Shown here: piece by piece, positions 7,102-15,115 of the stretch
How the letters are laid out: the number at the start of each line of letters is the position of its first letter
Position numbering within the stretch: the first letter of the stretch is position 1
Source of the DNA: JAVBKB01 sp031554275
GTDB lineage: Bacteria > Bacillota > Bacilli > JARBTR01
Direction of reading: 5' to 3'
Length of the DNA stretch: 29,563 nucleotides
Assembly: GCA_031554275.1 (NCBI GenBank)
Contig: JAVBKB010000059.1
Coordinates: 1-29,563 of the forward strand
Notes under the pieces: generated by a model
Databases searched by the model: none
What the model was told of the DNA's origin: nothing
The model's input: the letters and a program-made list of their open reading frames with translations, nothing else
Position numbers and translations under genes: made by a program

Positions 7102-8766
7102 CTACTCTTGTGTGATGTATGCTTTTTTATAAGTGTAATCACCAGCAAAGTTGTGTTTAATCACACCTTCAACAGTTGGTTTTTCTAAATAAGAAAGCGA
7201 TCTTTGATAAAGTGGTCCGATTGCTTGATCTTGATCAATCAGGATTTTTTCAGCTTTTCTTAATTCTTCCCATCGTTTTGCAGGGTCTGCTAGTAATGGG
7301 CCATTCGCATCTTCAATGATCTTGTCATATTCAGTATTTGAATATGCTGAACGATTGAATGAGTTTTCAGTTGTATATAACTCTAAGAATGTCATTGGAT
7401 CTGGATAATCAGGTCCCCATCCAGCATAAGTAAAGTCATATTGCAATTGCTTTTGAAGCTCAAGCATTTGCGCAAATGGTTGTGGTTTAATGTTTACAGT
7501 TAATCCTGGTAGGTTCTTTTCAAGCTGTTCTTTCATGAACACACCAGTTTTTGCTGAGTTAGTATCGTCATAGTTCAAGAACTCAAGTGTAAAAGTATCT
7601 TTGCCTAGCGCCTTCTTAGCAGCACTCCAATGTTCTTGCGCTTTTTTCACATCGAAAGTTGACATTTCAGGCATTCCTTCACGGAAGTCTTCTCTGTTTG
7701 CATCAAAAGCAAAGTTGTCAGGAACCATGTAACCAACTGGTCTAGATCCATTGCTAAGGATATTGTCAGTGAAAGCCTTTTTATCAAATCCCATTGAAAT
7801 CGCTTTACGAGCATCTACATTTGCAAGTAGTTCGTTCTTTTGGTTGTATTTCAAAAAGAATGTTGTTGTTTGGTTTTCAATTTTGAAATCGGTTGTTCCC
7901 TTGTACTTTGGTACTTGTGTTGCAACAAGGTTTGCACGATCAATTTGACCTGTTTCGAAAAGCTGCAATCTTGCAGTATCATCTTTAACTACTTTCACAT
8001 CTATTTTTTCTAATTTAACGTCTTTCTTATTCCAATAGTTTGGATTTTGACCATATGTCCAGCCTTGTGCATGAGTCCAGCTAGATAAAACAAATGGCCC
8101 ATTGAAAACTTGAGTATTCGCTTCTTTAGCATAGTTTTCGCCTTGAGACTTTTGGAACTTCTCGTTTTGTGGCATGAAAGTACCAAATGCTAATAATGAT
8201 TGAGCATATGGGTAAACTTTATCCCAAGTGATTTCGATTGTGTAATCATCAGTAGCTTTGACACCAAGTTGATCTACTGGAAGGTCTCCAGCATTAACCT
8301 TTTCTGCATTTTTGATAGAGTACATCATGCTTGCATACTCAGATTTTGTTTCGGGATCAATACTACGTCTCCAACCGAAAACGAAGTCATGTGCAGTTAC
8401 TGGGTCTCCATTAGACCACTTAGCATCCTTACGAAGTTTGATAGTCCAAACTTTGCCGTCTGCACTTTTCTCTGGATCAGCGATTGCGACACCCGGTTCT
8501 ACAACATCGTTTTCACCTAAAGTGTACAGACCTTCAAATACATTACTGATAACAATGAATGACACAGCATCAGTAGCTGTTGAAGTGTCTAACGATGGAA
8601 TGTCAGAACCTGATACTAGTCTCAATACTTGCTCATCTGCAAGTTTAAGGTCAGACTTCGGATCTTTACTAACTACTTTCTTTTCTTTTTCTTTACCACA
8701 CGCAGCTAAAACTGTGCTTAGCACTAGTAGTAAAGCAACTACGAGAAGAATACTTTTCTTCTTCAT
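7102..8766 (-). CDS. oppA: Oligopeptide-binding lipoprotein OppA
   Basis: Extracellular substrate-binding protein of the Opp importer, family SBP_bac_5, 554 residues. The N-terminal signal peptide MKKKSILLVVALLLVLSTVL is followed by lipobox LAAC with the lipidated Cys at 23. Family features include the DTSTATDAVSFIVISNVFEGL region, the KWSNGDPVTAHDFVFGWRR signature and the C-terminal YDFTYAGWGPDYPDPMTFLELY. The ATG at 8766 has GGGGAGG upstream; a 23-residue extension to 8835 lacks any ribosome site and would bury the signal peptide. It is the first gene of the operon oppABCDF. In Bacilli, Opp feeds nutrition and also imports signalling peptides; a signalling role here is inference. Confidence 0.97.
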   Translation of the reverse strand: MKKKSILLVVALLLVLSTVLAACGKEKEKKVVSKDPKSDLKLADEQVLRLVSGSDIPSLDTSTATDAVSFIVISNVFEGLYTLGENDVVEPGVAIADPEKSADGKVWTIKLRKDAKWSNGDPVTAHDFVFGWRRSIDPETKSEYASMMYSIKNAEKVNAGDLPVDQLGVKATDDYTIEITWDKVYPYAQSLLAFGTFMPQNEKFQKSQGENYAKEANTQVFNGPFVLSSWTHAQGWTYGQNPNYWNKKDVKLEKIDVKVVKDDTARLQLFETGQIDRANLVATQVPKYKGTTDFKIENQTTTFFLKYNQKNELLANVDARKAISMGFDKKAFTDNILSNGSRPVGYMVPDNFAFDANREDFREGMPEMSTFDVKKAQEHWSAAKKALGKDTFTLEFLNYDDTNSAKTGVFMKEQLEKNLPGLTVNIKPQPFAQMLELQKQLQYDFTYAGWGPDYPDPMTFLELYTTENSFNRSAYSNTEYDKIIEDANGPLLADPAKRWEELRKAEKILIDQDQAIGPLYQRSLSYLEKPTVEGVIKHNFAGDYTYKKAYITQE

Positions 8767-8906
8767 GACTTTCCTCCCCAAAATAAGTTTAATCTTCTGA
8801 AAATTGAAGATATGAAAATACATTTCGTTATTCAATGTCGAATTCTATTGTCGAGATATTATGAAACATATCTAAAATCAAATTATTATGATTTAATTTA
8901 AATAAA

Positions 8907-8934
8907 TGTATAATAATATCAAATATAACAACAA
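8907..8934 (-). promoter_or_regulatory. Candidate promoter of the opp operon
   Basis: On the minus strand TTGTTG (8934-8929), 16-bp spacer and TATACA (8912-8907), about 140 nt upstream of oppA in a very AT-rich stretch. A nearby TATTAT is an alternative -10 box. Eye-based call. Confidence 0.45.
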
Positions 8935-9044
8935 AAGTACAGTTCATTGCAATAACTTGGATTTATTGTATGGGAGCTTATCTCTATTTTCAAGAAAAAC
9001 GACTTAAATTTGTGATGAATAATTTTAATACTGGATTTCTCCTT

Positions 9045-9210
9045 GGATTCATAGAAGAAGATTGCGTTACTGTAGTTCGATTATTTAGATGGAAATAGAC
9101 GTTAGCTTCATAAAAGATTGTGTTATGTAATTCGATTTTTGGGTAGAAATAGGAGCATGGATTCAAAAGAAGTTGCGTTATGTAGTTCGATTACTAGATG
9201 GATATCAACT
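9045..9210. repeat. Three tandem imperfect 55-bp direct repeats
   Basis: The conserved core TTCGA falls at 9076, 9131 and 9186, an exact 55-bp period. Around each core the pattern is roughly GATTGYGTTA-TGTARTTCGATT-N-GATGGAAATA, and copies 1 and 3 share GGATTCA plus AGAAG at their left ends. The repeats lie between the opp promoter (minus) and the DUF3899-like gene (plus). They contain no supported ORF. The rest of the 8767-9282 gap holds only the candidate opp promoter and the ribosome site of the downstream gene. Confidence 0.8.
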
Positions 9211-9282
9211 AAAAGAAGGTAATTGATACAAAGAAACACGTAAATAATATTTTCAAAAGAATTACTATTGGAGGCGGGATTT

Positions 9283-9651
9283 TTGAGAAAAAAAATAATC
9301 AACACGATTTGGCTAACGACAATTGCAATTACCCTTTCACTTGGCTATGCCATGCTGTTCTTCAGCGAAAGTAAATTACTAACCTTTATCAATATCTATT
9401 TCATTATTGGGTTATTTTCCTTATCACTAGGCCTAGTGATTTATGTTGTGGAGGGCGGATTCTTCACATTCTTTTCTAGCTCCTATAAAAAATTTCTCAA
9501 ATCAATCGGGATAAGTATGTTTAACCGACAACATCAAATTGAAGAAGATATTGTAACAGAACATAGCAATTTCTCATTGAAAATGCCTCTTATTCTCGTC
9601 GGTGCAACCTCCATTCTCTTAACTTTTACTATCTCAGTTTTGATCTATTAA
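9283..9651 (+). CDS. DUF3899-like membrane protein
   Basis: A 122-residue hydrophobic protein. There are two N-terminal spans (IINTIWLTTIAITLSLGYAMLFF and FINIYFIIGLFSLSLGLVIYVV), then the GGFFTFFSSSYKKFLKS segment. A cytoplasmic stretch rich in charged residues follows, and a C-terminal span (MPLILVGATSILLTFTISVLIY) ends the protein. The pattern of paired spans followed by GGFF...S.KKF matches DUF3899, small membrane proteins of Bacilli with no known function (family recalled, not searched). The start is the TTG at 9283 with GGAGG 8 nt upstream; an in-frame TTG at 9268 precedes that site. A hairpin terminator follows. Confidence 0.78.
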   Translation: MRKKIINTIWLTTIAITLSLGYAMLFFSESKLLTFINIYFIIGLFSLSLGLVIYVVEGGFFTFFSSSYKKFLKSIGISMFNRQHQIEEDIVTEHSNFSLKMPLILVGATSILLTFTISVLIY

Positions 9652-9663
9652 ATGAAAACATCA

Positions 9664-9694
9664 AGTCGCAGTGTTGAAGCTGTGGCTTTTGTTT
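9664..9694 (+). terminator. Rho-independent terminator of the DUF3899-like gene
   Basis: AGTCGCAG pairs with CTGTGGCT (two G:U pairs) around an 8-nt loop, followed by TTTGTTTAT. It lies 12 nt after the stop codon. Confidence 0.7.
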
Positions 9695-9842
9695 ATAAGT
9701 AGCTGAAAATATTTCTGTAAATCACCAATTTTACATTAGAAAAAATAGCTATTGACCTGTAATAGACGATAAATTCAATCAAGAAGAGAAAATCTCAATC
9801 GATAAAGCCGATTTTTCAAACTAGATCAATTAAAATTTCTCA

Positions 9843-9872
9843 TTGCTTATGATCAAAAGCAATCGGTATAAT
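9843..9872 (+). promoter_or_regulatory. Promoter of trpS
   Basis: TTGCTT (9843-9848), 18-bp spacer and TATAAT (9867-9872), 35 nt before the trpS ATG. The short leader leaves no room for a T-box. Confidence 0.7.
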
Positions 9873-9907
9873 AACAGGGAAAATAATTTTTGAATTGGAG
9901 AAAATAA

Positions 9908-10897
9908 ATGAAGACGATTTTTTCAGGTATACAACCAACAGGCTCAGTTACACTGGGAAATTATATTGGCGCTATTCGCCAGTTTGTTGCCTTACAGCAC
10001 GACTATAATTGTTACTTCTGCATTGTTGATCAACATGCAATCAGCGTTCCGCAAGACCCAGCAGCACTTCGCAAGAACATCCGATCGCTTGCTGCGATTT
10101 ATCTTGCTTGTGGAATTGACCCCGATAAAGCAACTGTATTTATTCAGTCCGAAGTACCTGCACACACAAAAGCAGGGTGGTTGATGCAATGTATGTCCTA
10201 CATTGGGGAGCTAGAACGGATGACGCAGTTTAAGGATAAATCAAAGAATAACCGTGATGGCGTTTCCGCAGCTCTTTTGACATATCCACCGCTGCAAGCT
10301 GCTGATATCCTATTGTATGATACCGACTTGGTACCAGTAGGTGAGGATCAAAAGCAACATCTTGAGCTGACAAGTGATCTTGGAGAACGCTTCAACAAGC
10401 GTTACGGAGAAGTATTGATACTTCCGAAAATCCATCTTGCAGAGTCTGGCGCAAAGATTATGTCACTGCAAGAACCAACGAAGAAGATGAGCAAGTCAGA
10501 TCCTAATACAAAAGCTACTGTCACCCTTTTGGATGAAGTCAAGCAAATTGAAAAGAAAATCAAAAGCGCAGTAACGGATTTGGATAATAGCATCAGCTAC
10601 GACAAAGAAAACAAACCCGGGATTTCAAACCTATTAGAAATCTACGCTAATCTTAGTGGTAAATCAATCAAAATGTTAGAGCAAGAATTTGCCGGTAGTG
10701 GCTATGGTAACTTCAAAACAGAGGTTGCCAAAATCGTTGTCGATACACTATTACCAATTCAAGAACGTTACAATGAGTTAATGAATAACCCATCCCTTCT
10801 GGATCAAATCCTGGATAAAGGTGCTGAAAAGGCAAATCAAATCGCCAATCGCACACTACAAAAGATGGAATCCGCCATGGGGTTGGGACGGAAATAA
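9908..10897 (+). CDS. trpS: Tryptophan--tRNA ligase
   Basis: Class I tryptophanyl-tRNA synthetase that activates Trp with ATP and charges tRNA-Trp in the cytoplasm; 329 residues, the usual bacterial length. The N-terminal MKTIFSGIQPTGSVTLGNYIGA contains the HIGH-equivalent GNYIG (17-21), and KMSKS is at 193-197 followed by DPN. Other family stretches are GELERMTQFKDKS and YPPLQAADILLYDTDLVPVGEDQKQHLEL. The ribosome site is TTGGAG, 8 nt before the ATG. In B. subtilis trpS is controlled by a T-box; here the promoter sits 35 nt upstream of the start and no T-box motif is visible, so control must differ. Its position next to opp, in opposite orientation, is conserved in Bacillales. Confidence 0.98.
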   Translation: MKTIFSGIQPTGSVTLGNYIGAIRQFVALQHDYNCYFCIVDQHAISVPQDPAALRKNIRSLAAIYLACGIDPDKATVFIQSEVPAHTKAGWLMQCMSYIGELERMTQFKDKSKNNRDGVSAALLTYPPLQAADILLYDTDLVPVGEDQKQHLELTSDLGERFNKRYGEVLILPKIHLAESGAKIMSLQEPTKKMSKSDPNTKATVTLLDEVKQIEKKIKSAVTDLDNSISYDKENKPGISNLLEIYANLSGKSIKMLEQEFAGSGYGNFKTEVAKIVVDTLLPIQERYNELMNNPSLLDQILDKGAEKANQIANRTLQKMESAMGLGRK

Positions 10898-10986
10898 ATG
10901 CACTAAACCTTCATAACAAAGTGAAAAAAATAGTTTATTGAAGAAATTAATCAAACAATGTTTAGGTATAACTTATACAATCAAAA

Positions 10987-11031
10987 GGATGAAGGATCTG
11001 CACACCAGAAATTGTGATTCTTCATCCTCTA
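10987..11031 (+). terminator. Hairpin downstream of trpS
   Basis: GGATGAAG (10987-10994) pairs perfectly with CTTCATCC (11020-11027), with an inner CACA/TGTG stem. Only a weak T-rich tract (TCTAGTTT) follows, so termination may be partial and some trpS transcripts could reach hen1. Confidence 0.55.
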
Positions 11032-11111
11032 GTTTAGAACCGCCTTTTGTAATTAATAGCCTACAAAAAAACGTGGTACAGTGGAAACATAATAAGCAGC
11101 TTTCACTAGTC

Positions 11112-11131
11112 TTAGGGTAAGCCCTAATTTT
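11112..11131 (+). promoter_or_regulatory. Terminator-like hairpin in the hen1 leader
   Basis: TTAGGG (11112-11117), loop TAAG, CCCTAA (11122-11127) and TTTT (11128-11131). The hairpin ends 35 nt before the hen1 ATG, where it could act as an attenuator or as a second trpS terminator. No convincing SigA promoter is visible between 10990 and the ATG. Confidence 0.5.
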
Positions 11132-11166
11132 CGGTAGAAATCGGCTGATTCGAACGGAGTGAAGAA

Positions 11167-12450
11167 ATGGCAATTGTACAGTTACAATCATCTAATCCTG
11201 CTCTATCATTCATACTCAAGAAAAACCCAAATTCGGGAATGTTGATTAGAACAATTCGTAAAGGAAATGCCCATGGATGGTATTCAGGCAACGATCAATT
11301 TAACGTTTACTTCAAGGATGCTGACAATGAAATTTCCTACAAACGAGATGAAAGAGAAGAGTTTGAATACTTAAATTTATCACGATATAATACCCCATTA
11401 TTCCCACTCAATGTGATTTCGGAATTTTTTTCATCAACAACAAAGGAACAGCATCCTCAAGACACCGAAGGGTTTGCACATCATTTCTTTGTTAATATGA
11501 TCCATATTGAACGTTCAAACTATATCGAATTTTTTCAAAAGCATCTGCTCAATTGTCAATTTGAAGTAACTAATCTAGCCCATAAAAGCTATTCATTAAA
11601 AATTTCAACAAACCAAAGCATCTATTACTTACTACATGTCAGTAACGTGGTCTGTGTCTTTTTCTCCATGTTCGGTAAAGAATACCTAGATCTTTCCGAT
11701 AAATCCTTTGAAAAATATATCAACAGTATCAACATTATTGATGCACCTTTCTACATCAGAAACTTGTTTACAAGGAATTTCCTTACGTCGTCAGCAAAAT
11801 TCCGCAAGTACAAGCCGGAAATCGAGAAAACCAGTCGCTATCAAATAAACTTTGCCTTCGGTGGTACTGGGATGCAACGTAGAGACTTCATTCGTAACCT
11901 ATTACCATTTGATAAAGCGATTTTGGATGTTGGCTGTGGTGAAGGGTTCTATGCATTTTCCTATGCTGCAAAAATTGAGGATAACTACTATGCAGTGGAT
12001 ATTGATCAAGAACTTTTAGAAGCTGTCGCAAGAAAAGCTGTGACAAAAGAGGTCGATAATATCTCAACATATAGCTCAGTTGATCAATTTTTGGAAAACT
12101 ATAACGAAGGAACAGTTGATATCATCTTGACTGAGGTTATCGAGCACATGTCGCTCGAAGACGCCACAGTCTTGATTAAACAGCTACTAAAGCGAGTAGA
12201 GTTTGATCACTTTATTATTACTACACCTAATCGAGACTTTAACCAGTTTTATGAAATTGATAGACTAAGGCACGATGATCATCAATGGGAGCTAGGTCAA
12301 CGAGATTTCCAGACATGGATAACACAAGTTTTAGAAAAAGAACCACTCCACTTCGAATTCCTTGCGATAGGAGATCGAGTCAATCAAATATCTACCACAC
12401 AAGGTGTGCATATTCGAAAGGATGGGCAATTGCATGGAGCTGCGAACTAA
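11167..12450 (+). CDS. hen1: Hen1-like 3'-terminal RNA ribose 2'-O-methyltransferase (RNA repair)
   Basis: Predicted bacterial Hen1, 427 residues. It methylates the 2'-OH at the 3' end of a cleaved RNA before ligation, so the repaired RNA resists a second cut by the same ribotoxin (established for the Clostridium/Anabaena Pnkp-Hen1 pair). The C-terminal half is a SAM-dependent methyltransferase: motif I LDVGCGEG (253-260) and an acidic SAM-ribose contact YAVDID. The Hen1-specific metal-binding set follows: EVIEH with Glu323, Glu326 and His327, and TTPNRDFN...RHDDHQWE with His369 and His372. The E-x-x-E-H spacing equals that of the characterised enzymes. The N-terminal half, about 230 residues, is the bacterial Hen1 extension. 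The start ATG has GGAGTG 6-11 nt upstream. The stop codon lies inside the pnkp reading frame, a 17-nt overlap that suggests coupled translation. Confidence 0.92.
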   Translation: MAIVQLQSSNPALSFILKKNPNSGMLIRTIRKGNAHGWYSGNDQFNVYFKDADNEISYKRDEREEFEYLNLSRYNTPLFPLNVISEFFSSTTKEQHPQDTEGFAHHFFVNMIHIERSNYIEFFQKHLLNCQFEVTNLAHKSYSLKISTNQSIYYLLHVSNVVCVFFSMFGKEYLDLSDKSFEKYINSINIIDAPFYIRNLFTRNFLTSSAKFRKYKPEIEKTSRYQINFAFGGTGMQRRDFIRNLLPFDKAILDVGCGEGFYAFSYAAKIEDNYYAVDIDQELLEAVARKAVTKEVDNISTYSSVDQFLENYNEGTVDIILTEVIEHMSLEDATVLIKQLLKRVEFDHFIITTPNRDFNQFYEIDRLRHDDHQWELGQRDFQTWITQVLEKEPLHFEFLAIGDRVNQISTTQGVHIRKDGQLHGAAN

Positions 12451-15019
12451 GTTACACACAATCTTTATGATGATCGGTTCAACTGAATGTGGCAAAACGA
12501 CTTTTGCCAAAGAAATCCTCATACCGCAATTACAATTTGCAGATGCAACAAGGAATTTCAAAGCTAACATTCAGTACCTATCATCTGACGGAATTCGCCA
12601 AGAATTACTTGGTGCAGAACAGGACAAGTACGATCAAACAATGCTAGAAGCAAGCCAACAAGCCTTTCAATTACTATTTGAAAAGCTGAAGCTCGTGACC
12701 ACTTTTCCGATCAATGCTGAATTTATCATTGTCGATACCACAGGATTATCAGATGATTTCCGCAAACAGGTTCGCAATATTGCCATTGAAAACAACTATA
12801 ACCTTGAGGTTATTCTCTTTGATTATCGGAAGCGTGAAGATTACTTCTCATCTGAACGTTCAAAAAGGCTAATCACAGATCACCTCAATCGCCTGCGCAA
12901 AGAAGTCTTGGGTTCGCTAGCAGGAGAAAAATACGAAAAAATCCATAAAGTCCGAAGCAAAGATTTTTTCGACATCCCGACAGGAACGCCCAATCCAGCA
13001 TATCAAGTTGTCATTGAAAACCAGCAGGAGTATCTAGCGACTATCCTTTCACATGATCATGAATACTTTGTCATAGGTGACGTTCACGAGTGTGTTGATG
13101 AACTACAGGATTTATTGCAAAGCTATGGGTATCAATTAGATGGCAATCAACTAATTGCTACCAAGAAAGTGGAAAATACAAAAATTATCCTCGCTGGTGA
13201 CTGGATTGATAAAGGTAAGAAAACAAAAGAAATTATCGAGTTTCTGACAACCAATCAAGAGCACTTTCTATTTGTCATTGGCAATCATGAAAGTTTCGTT
13301 TATAAGTTCATGAGGGACGAAGTAAAAGGAATTGACCGTGACCTGTTACATGATTTCTTTGATTCAACGCAGGTATTGAAGAACGATGCGCAGCTTTTAC
13401 AAAAGTTTAATCAGCTTTTCGAATTAGCGCAACCGTTCTATAGATTTATTGGCTTAGAAAATAGTTCATATTATATTACTCATGCTCCTTGTAAAAATAA
13501 ATACATTGGCAAACTAGATAGTAACTCCACCCGTCATCAACGTAACTATCGAATTAATCGCGAAGCTCCCTTAGAGGAGCAACTGACATTTCTTAAAGCG
13601 GAGGCAGTTGGTAACCACCCGTACCACTTATTTGGTCATATTGCAGCGCAAAATGCATTCCGTATTAAGAATAAGCTGCATTTGGATACAGGCTGCGTCC
13701 TAGGCAACCAACTTACAGGTGTTAATATCTCATATAAGCCATTCTATAAGTCGCGTAAATCTCACAACGCAGCCCTTGAAGAAGAGCTGATCCCTTTATT
13801 CCAAAAAAAACAACAGGTATCCTTGTCTGACTTGGAACAAAATGATCTGAAAAAATTAAAATTTTGCGCAGAAAACCAGATTAACTTTATTTCAGGAACA
13901 ATGTCACCTGCTGACAAAGATGAAGCAGCTGGTGAATTAGAATCACTTGCGCAAGGTCTGCTGTATTTCAAAAACAATGATGTGAAAGAAGTACTTCTTC
14001 AACCAAAGTATATGGGTTCCAGATGCAATATTTATTTGTATCTGGAGGTTGAAAAATGCTTTGCGGTAAGTCGAAACGGCTACAAAATTCACCAAGTGGA
14101 TTTGAGTGAAGTCTACCAAACTCTCTTGCAGCGCTTCTCTCCATTTATGAAGGAAAACCAAGTGGATATGATGCTTTTGGATGGTGAACTTCTTCCTTGG
14201 AGAGCTTTAGGAGAAGGGCTGATTGACCGACAGTTTATGCCGATTGAAGCAGCCTTACAGACAGAGCTTGACTTCTTGAGGAAACACAATTTCGAAGGGG
14301 CATTTAACAGCCTCGTTGAGAATTACCAAAGTACTGACTTCGAGAAGGATCAACATCAAACAGCAAAGACAGAGCTACTTGAAAAGTATGGATCAAGCAG
14401 CTACCAGAACTACAAGAATCTCGCAACAATTCTTAAATCGCGTGCACCATTAACAGTGCATGATGTCGCCTTCAAAGTTTATCAGAAACAACTTGAATAC
14501 TATGGCCAGACAGCTGAATTGGAGTACAAACCATTTGCAATTCTCAAATGTATTAAGCAGAACCGTGAAGAATATTTCATTAATTGGACCCAGTCAACAA
14601 TGTACAGGTTTCTATCTGATGATGATTTTCTCCAGCTGAATCTCGATACCGCTGACTATCTAGAAAGAGCTACCGCATTTTTTGCCAAGCTTACTGTTGA
14701 AAATCACATGGAGGGTGTTGTTATCAAGCCAGACGATTTGTCAAGCAATTCTGTACCCTTTATGAAAGTACGTAATAGTGAGTACATGTCGATTATTTAC
14801 GGCTATGACTATCAATTTCCTCATAAATATAACAAACTGATTAAGCAAAAAAGTATTCAAAAGAAATTACGAACTTCGATCAATGAATGGAAACTAGGAA
14901 AAGCAATGCTAGATATCAAAATGGACGATATCTCAGCTGAAAACAAACAATATCAGCAAATCGTTGCCAATATGCTTTTCGAAACAGCTAAAGAGCGAGA
15001 AATAGACCCGAGATTGTAA
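12434..15019 (+). CDS. pnkp: Bacterial Pnkp: polynucleotide kinase / 2',3'-phosphatase / RNA ligase (RNA repair)
   Basis: Three-domain RNA end-healing and sealing enzyme, 861 residues (Clostridium thermocellum Pnkp is about 870). The N-terminal 5'-OH kinase has P-loop GSTECGKT with Lys21, then SSDGIR (Asp52, Arg55). The central binuclear metallophosphoesterase has GDVHE (Asp216, His218), GDWIDKG (Asp256), GNHE (Asn284, His285), THAP and FGHI. The C-terminal adenylyltransferase/ligase has nucleotidyl Lys525 in KYMGSR, LLDGELLPW, MEGVVIKP and MKVRNSEYMSIIYG. All three active sites look intact, although the GDxHG glycine is Glu. The ATG at 12434 was chosen because AAAGGATG lies 9 nt upstream and it places the P-loop Lys at 21, as in the characterised enzyme; in-frame ATGs at 12404 and 12422 are alternatives. 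It overlaps hen1 and ends before a strong stem. Confidence 0.95.
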   Translation: MELRTKLHTIFMMIGSTECGKTTFAKEILIPQLQFADATRNFKANIQYLSSDGIRQELLGAEQDKYDQTMLEASQQAFQLLFEKLKLVTTFPINAEFIIVDTTGLSDDFRKQVRNIAIENNYNLEVILFDYRKREDYFSSERSKRLITDHLNRLRKEVLGSLAGEKYEKIHKVRSKDFFDIPTGTPNPAYQVVIENQQEYLATILSHDHEYFVIGDVHECVDELQDLLQSYGYQLDGNQLIATKKVENTKIILAGDWIDKGKKTKEIIEFLTTNQEHFLFVIGNHESFVYKFMRDEVKGIDRDLLHDFFDSTQVLKNDAQLLQKFNQLFELAQPFYRFIGLENSSYYITHAPCKNKYIGKLDSNSTRHQRNYRINREAPLEEQLTFLKAEAVGNHPYHLFGHIAAQNAFRIKNKLHLDTGCVLGNQLTGVNISYKPFYKSRKSHNAALEEELIPLFQKKQQVSLSDLEQNDLKKLKFCAENQINFISGTMSPADKDEAAGELESLAQGLLYFKNNDVKEVLLQPKYMGSRCNIYLYLEVEKCFAVSRNGYKIHQVDLSEVYQTLLQRFSPFMKENQVDMMLLDGELLPWRALGEGLIDRQFMPIEAALQTELDFLRKHNFEGAFNSLVENYQSTDFEKDQHQTAKTELLEKYGSSSYQNYKNLATILKSRAPLTVHDVAFKVYQKQLEYYGQTAELEYKPFAILKCIKQNREEYFINWTQSTMYRFLSDDDFLQLNLDTADYLERATAFFAKLTVENHMEGVVIKPDDLSSNSVPFMKVRNSEYMSIIYGYDYQFPHKYNKLIKQKSIQKKLRTSINEWKLGKAMLDIKMDDISAENKQYQQIVANMLFETAKEREIDPRL

Positions 15020-15034
15020 ACTCATACTCACCCA

Positions 15035-15083
15035 AAAGCCCCTTTTCAAACGTCACATACAACAACGTTTGAAAAGGGGCTTT
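15035..15083. terminator. Bidirectional terminator between pnkp and yjbA
   Basis: A perfect 19-bp stem (15035-15053 with 15065-15083, arms containing AAAGCCCCTTTTCAAACGT) and an 11-nt loop. The T-run after the stem is short on both strands (CTTTAG and CTTTTGG), but the stem is very stable. It isolates the convergent hen1-pnkp and yjbA genes. Confidence 0.85.
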
Positions 15084-15115
15084 AGTCGGGAAAGAAATTT
15101 CACAAAAACAGCTTG

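Noticed and set aside
9045..9210. CRISPR-like array
   Set aside because: The 55-bp units are contiguous and similar throughout. There are no constant repeats separated by unique spacers, and no cas genes nearby.
9123..9305. 60-residue minus-strand ORF upstream of oppA
   Set aside because: It lies inside the tandem repeats and the start of the DUF3899-like gene, with no ribosome site and low-complexity composition.
11068..11085. ACGTGGTACAGTGG upstream of hen1 resembling the T-box antiterminator core
   Set aside because: Only GTGGTAC matches the T-box consensus (AGGGTGGNACCGCG). No specifier stem or AGTA bulge is visible, and the downstream hairpin does not complement it.
12404..12433. Longer pnkp N-terminus starting at 12404
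   Set aside because: The extra ten residues come from a start buried deeper in hen1. The ATG at 12434 has better ribosome-site spacing and gives the family numbering of the P-loop lysine.
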